DNA from: Cellulomonas uda
GTDB taxonomy: Bacteria; Actinomycetota; Actinomycetes; Actinomycetales; Cellulomonadaceae
DNA: 64,000 nucleotides
Direction of reading: 5' to 3'
NCBI RefSeq assembly: GCF_006538705.1
Contig: NZ_BJLP01000018.1
Location: 1 to 64,000, forward strand
Position numbers and translations under genes: made by a program. Shown piece by piece: positions 35,747-44,520 of the stretch. Position 1 is the first letter of the stretch, and every line of letters starts with the position of its first letter. The notes beneath the pieces are model-generated. The model was not told the origin of the DNA and did no database searches. It saw nothing but the letters and a program-made list of their open reading frames with translations.

Positions 35747-36498
35747 GCAAGCGAGCGTTCGGCATCGACATCGGCGGCAGCGGCATCAAGGGCGCCCCCG
35801 TGGACCTCAAGAAGGGGGAGTTCACCGACGACCGGCTGCGCATCCCCACCCCGCAGCCGGCCACGCCGGACGCGGTCGCACGGACGGTCGGCGAGATCGT
35901 CGACTCGTTCGACCTGGACAAGCACGTCCCGATCGGCGTGACGTTCCCGGCCGTGATGCTGCACGGCGTCGCGCAGTCGGCCGCGAACGTGGACGACTCG
36001 TGGATCGGCACGGACGCGCAGACGTTGTTCGCGGAGGCGACCGGCCGGCACGTGGTGGCGGTGAACGACGCGGACGCGGCGGGCTTCGCCGAGGCGAGGT
36101 ACGGCGCGGCGAAGGACGTCTCGGGCGTCGTGCTCGTGGTGACGCTCGGGACCGGGATCGGCTCGGCGCTCGTCGTGGACGGCCGCCTCGTGCCGAACAC
36201 CGAGCTCGGGCACCTGGAGATCGACGGGCACGACGCGGAGTCGCGCGCCTCGGACGCGGCGCGCGACCGTGACGGCCTGGACTTCGAGCAGTGGGCGCAG
36301 CGGCTCCAGCGGTACTTCTCGGTCGTCGAGAACCTGTTCTGGCCCGACCTCATCGTCGTGGGCGGCGGGGTCAGCAAGCACCACGAGAAGTTCCTGCCGC
36401 TGCTGGACCTGCGCACGCGCATCGTCCCGGCGCAGCTGCGCAACGCGGCGGGCATCGTGGGCGCGGCGGCCCTCGCGGCGGTCACGGACGAGGACTGA
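35743..36498 (+). CDS. ppgK: Polyphosphate glucokinase
   Basis: A 251-residue ROK-family kinase that phosphorylates glucose with polyphosphate or ATP in the cytoplasm. It contains the phosphate-binding [13 protein letters not shown] (6-18), [36 protein letters not shown], the [17 protein letters not shown] segment near the active site, and [15 protein letters not shown]. PpgK is typical of actinobacteria. It is translationally coupled to map through a 4-base overlap. Confidence 0.93.
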   Translation: MSKRAFGIDIGGSGIKGAPVDLKKGEFTDDRLRIPTPQPATPDAVARTVGEIVDSFDLDKHVPIGVTFPAVMLHGVAQSAANVDDSWIGTDAQTLFAEATGRHVVAVNDADAAGFAEARYGAAKDVSGVVLVVTLGTGIGSALVVDGRLVPNTELGHLEIDGHDAESRASDAARDRDGLDFEQWAQRLQRYFSVVENLFWPDLIVVGGGVSKHHEKFLPLLDLRTRIVPAQLRNAAGIVGAAALAAVTDED

Positions 36499-36529
36499 CG
36501 CCCTGGCCCTCGCGCAGGTCGCGCCGGGC

Positions 36530-37339
36530 GTGCTCGTCACGACGAGCGCGGTGTACGCGACCACGACGACCGTGCTCGTCGGGTCCGGCGGCGCGTGTCT
36601 CGTCGTGGACCCGGGTGTGACGGCCGACGAGGTCGCGGCGCTGGGTGCCCAGCTCGAGGCGGCCGGGTGGCGCGCGGCGGCCGTGTGGTCGACGCACCCG
36701 CACTGGGACCACCGGCTGGACGGGCCGGCGTTCGCGGGTGTGCCGCGCTGGGCGGTCGCGGCCCGCGACGACGAGCACGCGACCCTGGCCGCCGAGCGGG
36801 ACGCGGACGACGAGCTCGCACGCGTCCTGCGGTCCCGGCCCGGGGACGGCCCCGCCGCGATGGCGCCGGTCCCCGCGGTCGCCCCGACGCACCCGGCCCC
36901 GGCCGGTGCACCGCCCGGCTGGCGCTCGCTCGACACGGCCGCGCTCGGCTGGGCGGGCCCACGGGTCCTGGTCCTCGCGCACCGCGCGCACGCCCCGGGG
37001 CACGGTGCGCTGCTCGTGGCGGACGTGGGCGTGCTCGTCGCGGGCGACATGCTGAGCGACGTCGAGGTCCCGCTGCTCGACGAGGCGGCGGGCGACCCGC
37101 TCGGCGACTACGTCCTGGCGCTCGACGCCCTGGCCGCCTCGGGCGCCGGGCTCGTCGTGCCCGGGCACGGCTCGCCCGGGCCGCTCGCCCCGCGCGTCGC
37201 GGCGGACCGCGCGTACCTCGCCGGTCTCACGGACGCGGACTCCACGGACCGGGGCGTCGCGGGCGCGCGCGACCCGCGCCTGGCCTCCGCGTGGCAGCGT
37301 GCCGCCGACGACCGTCAGCGGCGGCTCCTGCACCGCTGA
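36530..37339 (+). CDS. MBL-fold metallo-hydrolase
   Basis: A metallo-beta-lactamase-fold protein of about 269 residues. It has the strand [15 protein letters not shown], the metal motif [31 protein letters not shown] (third histidine and the conserved Asp), and VVPGHGSPG near the end. Substrate unknown; the sequence suits a hydrolase for a thioester, phosphoester or lactone. The reading frame has no ATG: GTG at 36530 is the first conventional start, and a CTG at 36503, right after ppgK, would add nine residues of plausible sequence (LALAQVAPG). It likely forms an operon with map and ppgK. Confidence 0.8.
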   Translation: MLVTTSAVYATTTTVLVGSGGACLVVDPGVTADEVAALGAQLEAAGWRAAAVWSTHPHWDHRLDGPAFAGVPRWAVAARDDEHATLAAERDADDELARVLRSRPGDGPAAMAPVPAVAPTHPAPAGAPPGWRSLDTAALGWAGPRVLVLAHRAHAPGHGALLVADVGVLVAGDMLSDVEVPLLDEAAGDPLGDYVLALDALAASGAGLVVPGHGSPGPLAPRVAADRAYLAGLTDADSTDRGVAGARDPRLASAWQRAADDRQRRLLHR

Positions 37340-37412
37340 CCTGCCCGGTCCCCACCCCGAACCTCCACATGCACGACCGCCCGCGGGCGGCGCGTCGTGG
37401 TGAGGTGGTGGC

Positions 37413-38513
37413 GTGCTGCTCCCCCGGCGCGTCGTCGCCCCGCTGGCTCACGCCCGCTCCGCCGTCGAGCGCGGCCTCACCTCGGTCGAGCAGCGCGTCG
37501 ACGCGTGGGCGCACCGCCGCCTCGACGGGCTCCCGACGGACGGTCCGCGGGCGTGGCTGGTCACGCTCGTGGTGTTCGTCCTGAAGCAGGCGTGGGCGTG
37601 CCTGTTCGGTGCGCTGCTGCTCGCGGTGATCCTCGCGACCCGGCTCTGGTACCCCGACGACGCGCCGCTGGCACGCAACGACCTCCTGACGCTCGCCGCG
37701 CTGGCGTTGCAGGTGCTGATGCTCGTCACGCGCCTCGAGACGGTCGCGGAGCTGCGGGTCGTGGGGGTCTTCCACGTGGTCGGGACCGTGATGGAGCTGT
37801 TCAAGACGGACGTGGGCTCGTGGTCGTACGCCGCGGACGGCGTCCTGCGGGTGGGCGCCGTCCCGCTGTTCTCGGGCTTCATGTACGCGGCGGTCGGCTC
37901 CTACCTGGTGCGCGTGATGCGGATCTTCGACCTGCGGTTCGAGCGCTACCCGCGGCGGTGGGTCACGGCGCTCGTCGCCGCCGCGGTGTACGTCAACTTC
38001 TTCACCCACCACTGGTGGTGGGACGCGCGCTGGCTGCTGGTGGCCGCGGTGCTGACCGTGTGGGCGCGCTGCGTGATGCACGTGCGGGTGCTGACGCGCG
38101 TGGTGCGCATGCCCGTCCTGGTGGCGTTCGGCCTCGTGTCCGCGGTGATCTGGGTGGCCGAGAACCTCGCGACGTTCGCCGGCGCGTGGCTGTACCCGGC
38201 GCAGGCCGCCGGCTGGCACCCGGTGTCGCCGCACAAGCTCGTCGCGTGGTTCCTGCTGCTGGTCATCTCGGTCGTGCTCGTCACGTGGGTGCACGTCCCG
38301 CGCCCGCCGGCCGGCGCGGTGACCTCCGGCGGGACGCGGGACGTGCCCGCGCGTCAGGGGCGACGACGACGGGCGGCGAGGAGCGCGGCGACGGCGACGG
38401 CCGCGACGACGACGAACAGCGCCCCCACGACGAACGACGCGGGCCCACCGCTGCGCGGGCCGGGGTCGATCGTCGGCAGCGCCGACGGCGTCGGGGACGG
38501 CGCGGCGGTCTGA
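37413..38513 (+). CDS. DUF817 family membrane protein
   Basis: A 366-residue protein with about eight hydrophobic spans between residues 45 and 300. It carries the DUF817 signature TVMELFKTDVGSWSY and VPLFSGFMYAAVGSYLVRVM, followed by NFFTHHWWWDARW. Function of the family is unknown. The gene starts with GTG at 37413 after a GAGGTGG ribosome binding site. After residue 305 the sequence becomes low-complexity (Thr/Ala/Gly) and overlaps the 3' end of copC on the other strand for 160 bases, so the C-terminal 60 residues may not be a conserved part. Confidence 0.8.
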   Translation: MLLPRRVVAPLAHARSAVERGLTSVEQRVDAWAHRRLDGLPTDGPRAWLVTLVVFVLKQAWACLFGALLLAVILATRLWYPDDAPLARNDLLTLAALALQVLMLVTRLETVAELRVVGVFHVVGTVMELFKTDVGSWSYAADGVLRVGAVPLFSGFMYAAVGSYLVRVMRIFDLRFERYPRRWVTALVAAAVYVNFFTHHWWWDARWLLVAAVLTVWARCVMHVRVLTRVVRMPVLVAFGLVSAVIWVAENLATFAGAWLYPAQAAGWHPVSPHKLVAWFLLLVISVVLVTWVHVPRPPAGAVTSGGTRDVPARQGRRRRAARSAATATAATTTNSAPTTNDAGPPLRGPGSIVGSADGVGDGAAV

Positions 38514-39007
38514 CCCGCACCCGAGGTGGGCGACGGCGCCTGCGTCGGGGTGGGCGTGGGGGTGGGCGTCGGCTCGGGCGTGCCGGTGCCGCTCGCCGCC
38601 GTGAACGCGAACGTCCCGTCGACGGGGTGGCCGTCCGCGGAGGTCACGCGCCACTGCACGGTGTACCGGCCGGGCGGCAGCTCACCCGACAGCGGCTGGG
38701 TCACGGCGGCGCCGTCGAGCAGCGGCTCACCGGCCGCGGCGTCCCGGCCGTCGGGCGTCAGCACGACGACGCGCGTGCCGAGCGCCATCGCGGGCGACGA
38801 GAACGTGAGCGTCACCGCCTCGGGTGCGACCGGGACGGTCGAGCCGTCGGCCGGGTCGGTCGACAGGAGCGTGTCGTGCGCGTACGTGGCACTCGCCCCG
38901 GCCACGAGCAGCACCCCCGTCGCGACGAGCGCCGCGAGGGACCGCAGCGTGCGTCGGGTGGTCGGGGGCGCGTCGCGCAGCGCCGGGGTGGGGTCGGTGC
39001 GGTGCAT
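38354..39007 (-). CDS. copC: CopC-type copper resistance protein
   Basis: A 217-residue secreted, membrane-anchored protein. It has an N-terminal signal peptide (LRSLAALVATGVLLVAGASA, cut near TYA-H) and a mature protein starting with His, the copper ligand of CopC, in HDTLLSTDPADGSTV. The CopC domain runs to about 145, with the second histidine in RVTSADGHPVDGTFAF. A Pro/Thr-rich linker of TPTPTPT repeats leads to a C-terminal transmembrane anchor (VVGALFVVVAAVAVAALLA) and an RRRR tail. CopC binds periplasmic or extracellular copper for a partner permease. Start is ATG at 39007 after GAAGGA. Confidence 0.9.
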   Translation of the reverse strand: MHRTDPTPALRDAPPTTRRTLRSLAALVATGVLLVAGASATYAHDTLLSTDPADGSTVPVAPEAVTLTFSSPAMALGTRVVVLTPDGRDAAAGEPLLDGAAVTQPLSGELPPGRYTVQWRVTSADGHPVDGTFAFTAASGTGTPEPTPTPTPTPTQAPSPTSGAGQTAAPSPTPSALPTIDPGPRSGGPASFVVGALFVVVAAVAVAALLAARRRRP

Positions 39008-39084
39008 GGGTCAGGGATCCTTCACGGGCGGGCCGCGGGGCGGCGGGGTCGGTGCGGCGCACCGGGCCGCGCGCGGTCGGCGCG

Positions 39085-39711
39085 TCAGGTCCGCGGTGTG
39101 CCGGTGGGCGGGGCCGCCAGCGGCGGGGGTCCGCGGCGCGCCGGCATGCCCCGCAGGTGCAGCGTCGCGACGCGCGCGTCGGGCTCGCCGGCGGGCAGGA
39201 GCCGCGCCAGCACGGGTGCGACGAGTGCGGCGGGCGCGCGGAACAGGGCCGCGAGCACCCCGGCGACGAGCGGGAAGCCGCGCTCGACCCCCGCGACGAG
39301 GAGCGCGGTGACGACCGTCGCGACGACGTGCCACGCGACCATCGCACCGGCGGAGGAACCGGCGATCGACTCGGCACCCGTGGCGCACACGTGCTGCAGG
39401 TGCGCACCCCCGTGGTGCGCGTGCGCCCCCACGGCGGGTCCGGACGTCGCGCACGAGCCGACGACGGTGAACGCACCGTGCAGCGCCAGCTGCCCCACGG
39501 CGAGGACCGCGAGCGCGACCCCGCGCGTCACGCGCCGGCCGCACAGCAGCACGGTGACGGGTGAGGACACCGCGACGAGCGCCACCAGCAGACCGGGCTG
39601 CGGCGCGGCTCCCCCGCCGAGCGCGTGCCCGACCGCGGCCAGCGCGACCACCAGGACCGACAGCGCCGCCGCACGCGCGAGACGCGCCGGTGCGGTGGAC
39701 GCCCTGGTCAT
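39085..39711 (-). CDS. His-rich membrane protein beside copC
   Basis: A 208-residue polytopic membrane protein with about five hydrophobic spans (15-35, 43-60, 65-88, 125-143, 145-165). Between the third and fourth lies a likely external loop, GAHAHHGGAHLQHVC, rich in histidine and flanked by two cysteines, a plausible copper-binding site. It ends 77 bases before copC, so both are probably cotranscribed and cooperate in copper handling. Not a CopD by sequence. Its ATG is 6 nt after a TAGCGT box and has no ribosome binding site. Confidence 0.65.
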   Translation of the reverse strand: MTRASTAPARLARAAALSVLVVALAAVGHALGGGAAPQPGLLVALVAVSSPVTVLLCGRRVTRGVALAVLAVGQLALHGAFTVVGSCATSGPAVGAHAHHGGAHLQHVCATGAESIAGSSAGAMVAWHVVATVVTALLVAGVERGFPLVAGVLAALFRAPAALVAPVLARLLPAGEPDARVATLHLRGMPARRGPPPLAAPPTGTPRT

Positions 39712-39717
39712 GAGCCG

Positions 39718-39723
39718 ACGCTA
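39718..39723 (-). promoter_or_regulatory. -10 box (TAGCGT) of the copper gene pair
   Basis: On the minus strand TAGCGT ends 6 nt before the ATG at 39711, consistent with a leaderless start. Confidence 0.5.
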
Positions 39724-39790
39724 GCCCGCGTACGGGACCAAGGTCCTCACCGTGAGGTGTGAGAATCCCCGCACCTCAACGGTTCGGCAC

Positions 39791-40191
39791 GGATGAGTCA
39801 GCCGGTACGCCGGGTTCTGTCCCCGTGCGCGGTCGCCCACGCACGGGTGGCGGCCATCCATCTACGACGTACGTTGCCGCACGCCTCCAGCGACCTACCC
39901 GGGAGCTCGGGCGGGCCGCCCTCGAACGCTCCCTGTCTGGTCTTGCTCCGGGTGGGGTTTGCCGAGCCGCACCGGTCACCCGGTGCGCTGGTGGTCTCTT
40001 GCACCACCGTTTCACCCTTACCCCGGCCGGGCCGGCGGACCGGCACGTCGGGGCGGTCTGTTCTCTGTGGCACTGTCCCGCGGGTCACCCCGGGTGGGTG
40101 TTACCCACCACCCTGCCCTACGGAGCCCGGACGTTCCTCGGCGGTGGGGCCCCGAGGACCTCACCGACGCGGCCGCCTGGCTGACTCATCC
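39791..40191 (-). ncRNA. rnpB: RNase P RNA, bacterial type A
   Basis: The catalytic RNA that matures the 5' ends of tRNAs. The ends pair perfectly over 13 bases (GGATGAGTCAGCC at the 5' end, 40191-40179, with its complement at 39803-39791), forming helix P1. Internal conserved elements of the minus strand include GAGGAACGTCCGGGCTCC near the 5' end and AGGGTGAAACGGTGGTGCAA, followed near the 3' end by ACAGAACCCGGC. The length is about 401 nt, as in actinobacteria. Exact ends are estimated from the P1 pairing. Confidence 0.93.
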
Positions 40192-40199
40192 GCGCGACG

Positions 40200-40205
40200 A
40201 GTCTA
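40200..40205 (-). promoter_or_regulatory. -10 box (TAGACT) of rnpB
   Basis: TAGACT on the minus strand ends 8 nt before the predicted RNA 5' end at 40191. Confidence 0.55.
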
Positions 40206-40237
40206 CGCACGTCGCGGGCGCGTGCCAGCATGGGCGC

Positions 40238-40585
40238 ATGGGCTGGCTCGCCTGGGTCGTCGGGGTCGCGGTGGTCGGCGGGCTGCTCGTCGTCGCCGAC
40301 CGGCTGGTGGCGAGCGGGCGGCTCGACCGGTTCCTCGACCGGCCGCGCGCGGTGCGCACGGACGTCGGGAGCGCGGCCGGCGGGCTGTTCGACTCGCTCG
40401 GCGACCTGTTCCAGCCCAACCGGGAGCACCTGACGGCCGAGAAGGAGCGTCAGCGGCTCGACATCCACTACGCGGGTGACGACGCACCGCCGTTCGACCT
40501 CGACTCCGGGACCGTCGTGCTGCGACCGCGGGCCCGGCCCGGCGACGAGGACGACGCATCTCACGTCGCGCCGCACCCGGACTGA
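40238..40585 (+). CDS. Small membrane-anchored protein, DUF6191-like
   Basis: A 115-residue protein with one N-terminal hydrophobic segment (LAWVVGVAVVGGLLVVADRL) and a hydrophilic remainder. LGDLFQPNREHLTAEKERQR and DDAPPFDLDSGTVVLRP correspond to the DUF6191 pattern ('F.PsR.h..eE.er....i..gd.apP..vDLdsG'). Function unknown. It is read away from rnpB, whose promoter lies just upstream. ATG at 40238 has no clear ribosome binding site. Confidence 0.65.
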   Translation: MGWLAWVVGVAVVGGLLVVADRLVASGRLDRFLDRPRAVRTDVGSAAGGLFDSLGDLFQPNREHLTAEKERQRLDIHYAGDDAPPFDLDSGTVVLRPRARPGDEDDASHVAPHPD

Positions 40586-40610
40586 CGCGGCCCGCGCGGT
40601 GCGGGCGTCC

Positions 40611-40616
40611 TACAGT
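40611..40616 (+). promoter_or_regulatory. -10 box (TACAGT) of yaaA
   Basis: TACAGT ends 6 nt before the GTG of yaaA, consistent with a leaderless start. Confidence 0.55.
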
Positions 40617-40622
40617 CGTGCG

Positions 40623-41402
40623 GTGCTCCTGCTGCTCCCCCCGTCCGAGGGCAAGACCGCGCCGCGCCGCGGCGCCCCGGTCGACCTCGACGCGCTGTCC
40701 TCCCCCGCGCTGAACCCGCTGCGCGCCAAGGTGCTCGACGCGCTCGTCGAGGTCTCGGCCCGGCCGGACGCGGCGCAGGTGCTCGGCGTGTCCCCCGGCC
40801 TGGCCGACGAGGTCACGCGCAACACCCGGCTGCGCGAGGCGCCCGCCGCGCCCGCGCGCGGCGTCTACACGGGCGTGCTGTACGCGGCGGCGGGGCTCGC
40901 CGGGCTGACACCCGCGCAGCGGCGACGAGCGGCGGCGTGCGTGCGGATCTTCTCGGGGCTGTGGGGCGTCGTGACCCCCGACGACGCGGTGCCGGCGTAC
41001 CGGCTGTCGGGCGGGGTCGACCTGCCCGGCATCGGTCCGCTCGCGGCGGCCTGGCGCGCGGCGCTGCCGGACGTGCTCGACGCCGAGGCGCAGGGTGCGC
41101 TCGTCGTCGACGGCCGCTCGGCGGACTACGTCGCGATGTGGCGCCCGCCCGCGGGAGCGGACTGGGTGGCCGTGCGGGTCGAGCGCGAGCTCGCGGGGCG
41201 GCGGTCGGTCGTGTCGCACCACGCGAAGCACACGCGGGGCGTCCTCGCGCGTCACCTGCTGACGCGTCGCGCGCAGCCGCCGCGGGACGCCGAGGCGCTG
41301 GCGCACGCGGCCGGCGAGCTCGTCGGCACGGCCCTCCTGGGTGTCGAGCTGGGCGACGCACGTGCCCGGGGGCCGCGCACGCTCACGCTCGTGGTGGGGT
41401 GA
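40623..41402 (+). CDS. yaaA: YaaA family peroxide stress protein
   Basis: A 259-residue member of the YaaA/DUF328 (UPF0246) family. The N-terminal LLLLPPSEGKTAP, GVYTGVLYAAAG, RIFSGLWGVVTPDDAVPAYR, and the basic SHHAKHTRGVLARHLL near the C-terminus are the family signatures. In E. coli YaaA lowers free iron during hydrogen peroxide stress, and the family fold binds DNA. GTG at 40623 is the start because of the preceding box and the exact family N-terminus. The permease gene overlaps its stop by 4 bases. Confidence 0.88.
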   Translation: MLLLLPPSEGKTAPRRGAPVDLDALSSPALNPLRAKVLDALVEVSARPDAAQVLGVSPGLADEVTRNTRLREAPAAPARGVYTGVLYAAAGLAGLTPAQRRRAAACVRIFSGLWGVVTPDDAVPAYRLSGGVDLPGIGPLAAAWRAALPDVLDAEAQGALVVDGRSADYVAMWRPPAGADWVAVRVERELAGRRSVVSHHAKHTRGVLARHLLTRRAQPPRDAEALAHAAGELVGTALLGVELGDARARGPRTLTLVVG

Positions 41403-42571
41403 GCACGCCCGCTCGCGGCCGCCCGTGGTGGGTGGTCGCGCTCGTCGTGTCGGTGCTCGTGGTGGCCACCGGGGTGCTGCCGCGCGACGGCGCCGTCGCG
41501 CTCGCCGAGCGCACCGGCCCCGTCCTGCTGTTCGTCGCCGCGCTCACGGTCGTGTCCGAGCTCTGCGCCGGCGCCGGCCTGTTCGCGGCCGCGGCAGCGC
41601 TCGCGGCGCGCGCCGCCCGCGGCCGACGCTGGGTCCTGTGGGCCGGTGTCGTCGTGCTCGCGACCGTCGTGACCGCGGTGCTCTCGCTGGACACCACGGC
41701 GGTGCTGCTCACGCCCGTCGTGATCGCCCTCGCGCGCCGCACGCACACGCCTCCCCTGCCGATGGCGCTCGCCGTCGTGGCGCTCGCGAACACGGCCTCG
41801 CTCGTGCTCCCCGTCTCGAACCTGACGAACCTGCTCGCGGACCACGAGATCCGGCGCTCGGGCACCGACTACCTGTCGCTGATGTGGGCGCCGGCGCTCG
41901 CGGCGGTCGTCGTGACGGTCGTCGTGCTGGCCGTGCGCGACCGGGGCGCGATCCGCGGCCGGTACGCACCCGTCGCGACGCCCGACGCCCCCGACCCCGT
42001 CCTGCTGCGCGTCACCGGCGTCGCCGTCGCCGCGATGGCCGTCGCGTTCGTCGTCGGCGTCACGCCCGAGCTCGCCGCGGGCGTGACGGCGCTCGTGCTG
42101 CTCGCCGTGACGCTCGCGCGGCGCCGACCGCTGCCGGTCGCGCCCGGCGACATGGTCCCGTGGCGCACGCTGCTCGTCGTCGCCGCGCTGTTCGTGCTCG
42201 TCGCGGCCGCGCACGCGCACGGCCTCGCGGGCGTGCTGCACCGCGCGGCGGGCGACGGGCACGGCCCGCTGGACCTGCTGCGGCTCGCGGGCGTCGGGGC
42301 GCTCGCGTCGAACGGGATCAACAACCTGCCCGCGTTCCTGGCGCTCGACCCGGCGACGGCGGGCGACCCGCTGCGCATCGCCGCGCTGCTCGTCGGGACG
42401 GGCGTCGCACCCATCCTCACGCCGTGGGGCTCGCTCGCGACCGTCCTGTGGTGGCAGCGGTGCCGTCAGGTGCTGCTCGACGTGCCGGCCGCGACGATCG
42501 TCCGGCAGGGCCTGCTGCTCGCGCCGCTCGCGCTCGTGGCGTCGGTCGCGGCCCTGGTCGCCGCGACCTAG
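41399..42571 (+). CDS. SLC13/ArsB-type ion permease
   Basis: A 390-residue polytopic membrane protein of the ion transporter superfamily (ArsB, CitM, SLC13 types). About ten spans are seen. Two symmetrical half-repeats each contain a re-entrant polar motif: VVALANTASLVLPVSNLTNL (about 120-140) and GALASNGINNLPAFLALDPA (about 300-320), with GTGVAPILTPWGSLATVLWW following. The Asn-Asn-Pro and Pro-x-Ser-Asn pattern fits arsenite or dicarboxylate carriers, so the substrate is uncertain. GTG at 41399 overlaps yaaA. Its stop codon overlaps the stop of the convergent gene through CTAG. Confidence 0.82.
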   Translation: MSTPARGRPWWVVALVVSVLVVATGVLPRDGAVALAERTGPVLLFVAALTVVSELCAGAGLFAAAAALAARAARGRRWVLWAGVVVLATVVTAVLSLDTTAVLLTPVVIALARRTHTPPLPMALAVVALANTASLVLPVSNLTNLLADHEIRRSGTDYLSLMWAPALAAVVVTVVVLAVRDRGAIRGRYAPVATPDAPDPVLLRVTGVAVAAMAVAFVVGVTPELAAGVTALVLLAVTLARRRPLPVAPGDMVPWRTLLVVAALFVLVAAAHAHGLAGVLHRAAGDGHGPLDLLRLAGVGALASNGINNLPAFLALDPATAGDPLRIAALLVGTGVAPILTPWGSLATVLWWQRCRQVLLDVPAATIVRQGLLLAPLALVASVAALVAAT

Positions 42572-43716
42572 GACCAGCCCTCGCTCGGTGCTCCCGCCAC
42601 GGCGATCTCGTGGCGCCGGTCGGAGTACAGGCGCACGATGCTGACGGACGCGGGCGAGACGCGCAGCTGGCTCCACGTCCCGGGGTGCGCACCCATCGCG
42701 AGGCCGAGCGCCGCGCGGATGGCGACGGCGTGCGAGACGACGACCACGGTGCGTCCCCCGCCCGCCGCGAGGAGGTCGTCGTACACCGACCGCAGGCGCT
42801 CCCCGACGTCGGCGATCGACTCCCCGCCCGGCGGTCGCACCGTCGCGAGGGTGTGCCACGGCTCGAGCATGCCCGGCCAGCGCTCCTCGATCTGCTCCGA
42901 CGTCAGACCCTGCCACTCACCGAAGTCCGCCTCCTTGACGCGGTCGTCGGTCCGCACCGGCAGCCCGAGCCGCTCCGCCACGATCCCGGCGGTCTCCTGC
43001 GTGCGCACCATGGGCGACGCGAGGAGCTCGCTCGGGTACTCGATGTCCCCCCACAGGTCGCGGCCCACACGGTCCACGAGCGCGGCCGCGGCACGCGCCT
43101 GCGCGCGGCCGTGGTCGTTGAGCGGCGGGCCGGGCTCGCCCGAGCCCGAGTAGCCGCGCGAGACCGTCATGGCGGTCTCACCGTGCCGCACGAGCACGAC
43201 CGTGACGGGCTGCTCGTCGTCGAACCGCACGCCCGCCCCGGACGGGCCGGGCTGCCGCCGCCGCACGACCTCCGCCACGGACGACGACGCGGCCGCGTCG
43301 GTCACGACCGGGCCTCGCGTGTCCATCGCGCGGTTCGCGAGCCGGTCCGCGGCGGCGTTCTCGGCGCGCGGCACCCACGTCCACGTGACCGTCGTGGGGT
43401 CGACGAGCGCGCGGGCCTGCGCCGCGAGCCGGCGCATGTCGTCGTGCTTGACCTGCCACTCACCGCTCATCTGGCGGATGACCAGCTGGGAGTCCATCCG
43501 GACCTCGATCGCCGCGTCGGGGTCGATGCCGACCGCGGCGCGCAGACCCGCGACGAGGCCCGAGTACTCCGCGACGTTGTTCGTCGTGATCCCGACGTAG
43601 TCGGCCCGCTCGGCGAGCACCTCGCCCGTGGCCGCGTCACGCACGAGCGCGCCGTACCCGGCGGGACCGGGGTTGCCGCGCGAGCCCCCGTCGGCCTCGA
43701 CGACGAGCCGCCGCAT
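42568..43716 (-). CDS. Bifunctional RNase H / acid phosphatase
   Basis: A 382-residue fusion known in actinobacteria. Residues 1-140 are an RNase HI domain: RRLVVEADGGSRGNPGPAGY (Asp9), NVAEYSGLVAGLRAAV (Glu) and RMDSQLVIRQMSGEWQVKH (Asp), though the second half of the classic motif is shortened. Residues 175-382 form a histidine phosphatase (CobC/PhoE-like) with VVLVRHGETAMT, the GXGXPPLNDHGRAQARAAA region, ELLASPMVRTQETA and VVVVSHAVAIRAALG. The mycobacterial homologue (Rv2228c) degrades RNA in hybrids and hydrolyses alpha-ribazole phosphate. The ATG at 43716 overlaps the previous stop (TGATG). Confidence 0.93.
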   Translation of the reverse strand: MRRLVVEADGGSRGNPGPAGYGALVRDAATGEVLAERADYVGITTNNVAEYSGLVAGLRAAVGIDPDAAIEVRMDSQLVIRQMSGEWQVKHDDMRRLAAQARALVDPTTVTWTWVPRAENAAADRLANRAMDTRGPVVTDAAASSSVAEVVRRRQPGPSGAGVRFDDEQPVTVVLVRHGETAMTVSRGYSGSGEPGPPLNDHGRAQARAAAALVDRVGRDLWGDIEYPSELLASPMVRTQETAGIVAERLGLPVRTDDRVKEADFGEWQGLTSEQIEERWPGMLEPWHTLATVRPPGGESIADVGERLRSVYDDLLAAGGGRTVVVVSHAVAIRAALGLAMGAHPGTWSQLRVSPASVSIVRLYSDRRHEIAVAGAPSEGWS

Positions 43717-44456
43717 CACTGTCCCTCGGGCAGCCGGACCAGGATCCGCCCGCACTCCTCGCAGCGGACCACCGCGTCGTCCGGCTTCGCCTTGATGACG
43801 TCCACGTCGGACGGGTTGAGGTCGAGGTGGCAGCCCTCGCAGCGTCGGCCGCGCAGCGCTGCCGCGCCCTGCCCCCCGAGCTGCGCGCGGATCCGGTCGT
43901 ACAGCGTGACCAGGCCCGCGTCGAGACCGCTCGCGGCGCCCGCCCGCTCGGCCTGCACGGTGGCGGCCTCGGCGTCGAGCTGCGCGTACGCCGCGTCCCG
44001 CTCGGAGACGACCTGCGCCTTGCTCTCGACGAGCTGCGAGTGCGCCGCGGTGACCTCGGCGAGCGCTGCCTCGTGCGCCTCGAGACGCTCCATCACCTCG
44101 AGCTCGACCTCCTCGAGGTCGCCCTGGCGCCGCGCGAGCGACTCGAGCTCGTGCTGCAGCGCCTGCAGGTCCTTGGCCGTGCCCTGACCCGCGTCGAGAC
44201 GCGCCTGGTTGCGCGCCGCGCGGTCCCGCACCTGCTGCACGTCCGCCTCGGCCTTCGCGAGCTCGCGGCGCAGGTCCGCGACCGCCGTCTGCGACGTGAC
44301 CAGCGCGGTGTGCAGGTCCGCGACCTGCGAGTCCAGCTCGGCGATGCGCGCGATCTCGGGCAGCGTCCGGCGCCGGTGCGCGAGCTGGTCGAGGCGCGTG
44401 TCGAGCGCCTGGACGTCGAGGAGTCGTCGCTGGTCCGCTGCGGGGGCGTTGGCCAC
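43716..44456 (-). CDS. Coiled-coil protein with C4 zinc ribbon
   Basis: A 246-residue cytoplasmic protein. Residues 8-180 make a long antiparallel coiled coil (LDTRLDQLAHRRRTLPEIAR; ELAKAEADVQQVRDRAARN). The C-terminus has two Cys pairs, RRCEGCHLDLN and RCEECGRILVR, forming a zinc ribbon. It belongs to the CT398/FlxA-like 'C4-type zinc ribbon' family usually found next to the RNase H/phosphatase and Nif3 genes in actinobacteria. Precise function is unknown. GTG start with AAAGGA upstream. Confidence 0.88.
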   Translation of the reverse strand: MANAPAADQRRLLDVQALDTRLDQLAHRRRTLPEIARIAELDSQVADLHTALVTSQTAVADLRRELAKAEADVQQVRDRAARNQARLDAGQGTAKDLQALQHELESLARRQGDLEEVELEVMERLEAHEAALAEVTAAHSQLVESKAQVVSERDAAYAQLDAEAATVQAERAGAASGLDAGLVTLYDRIRAQLGGQGAAALRGRRCEGCHLDLNPSDVDVIKAKPDDAVVRCEECGRILVRLPEGQ

Positions 44457-44520
44457 GGGCAGTCCTTTCCGTACGCGGCGGCGCGCGTGGGTCGTCGTCG
44501 GCTCTCGCCGGATGGCGGGG

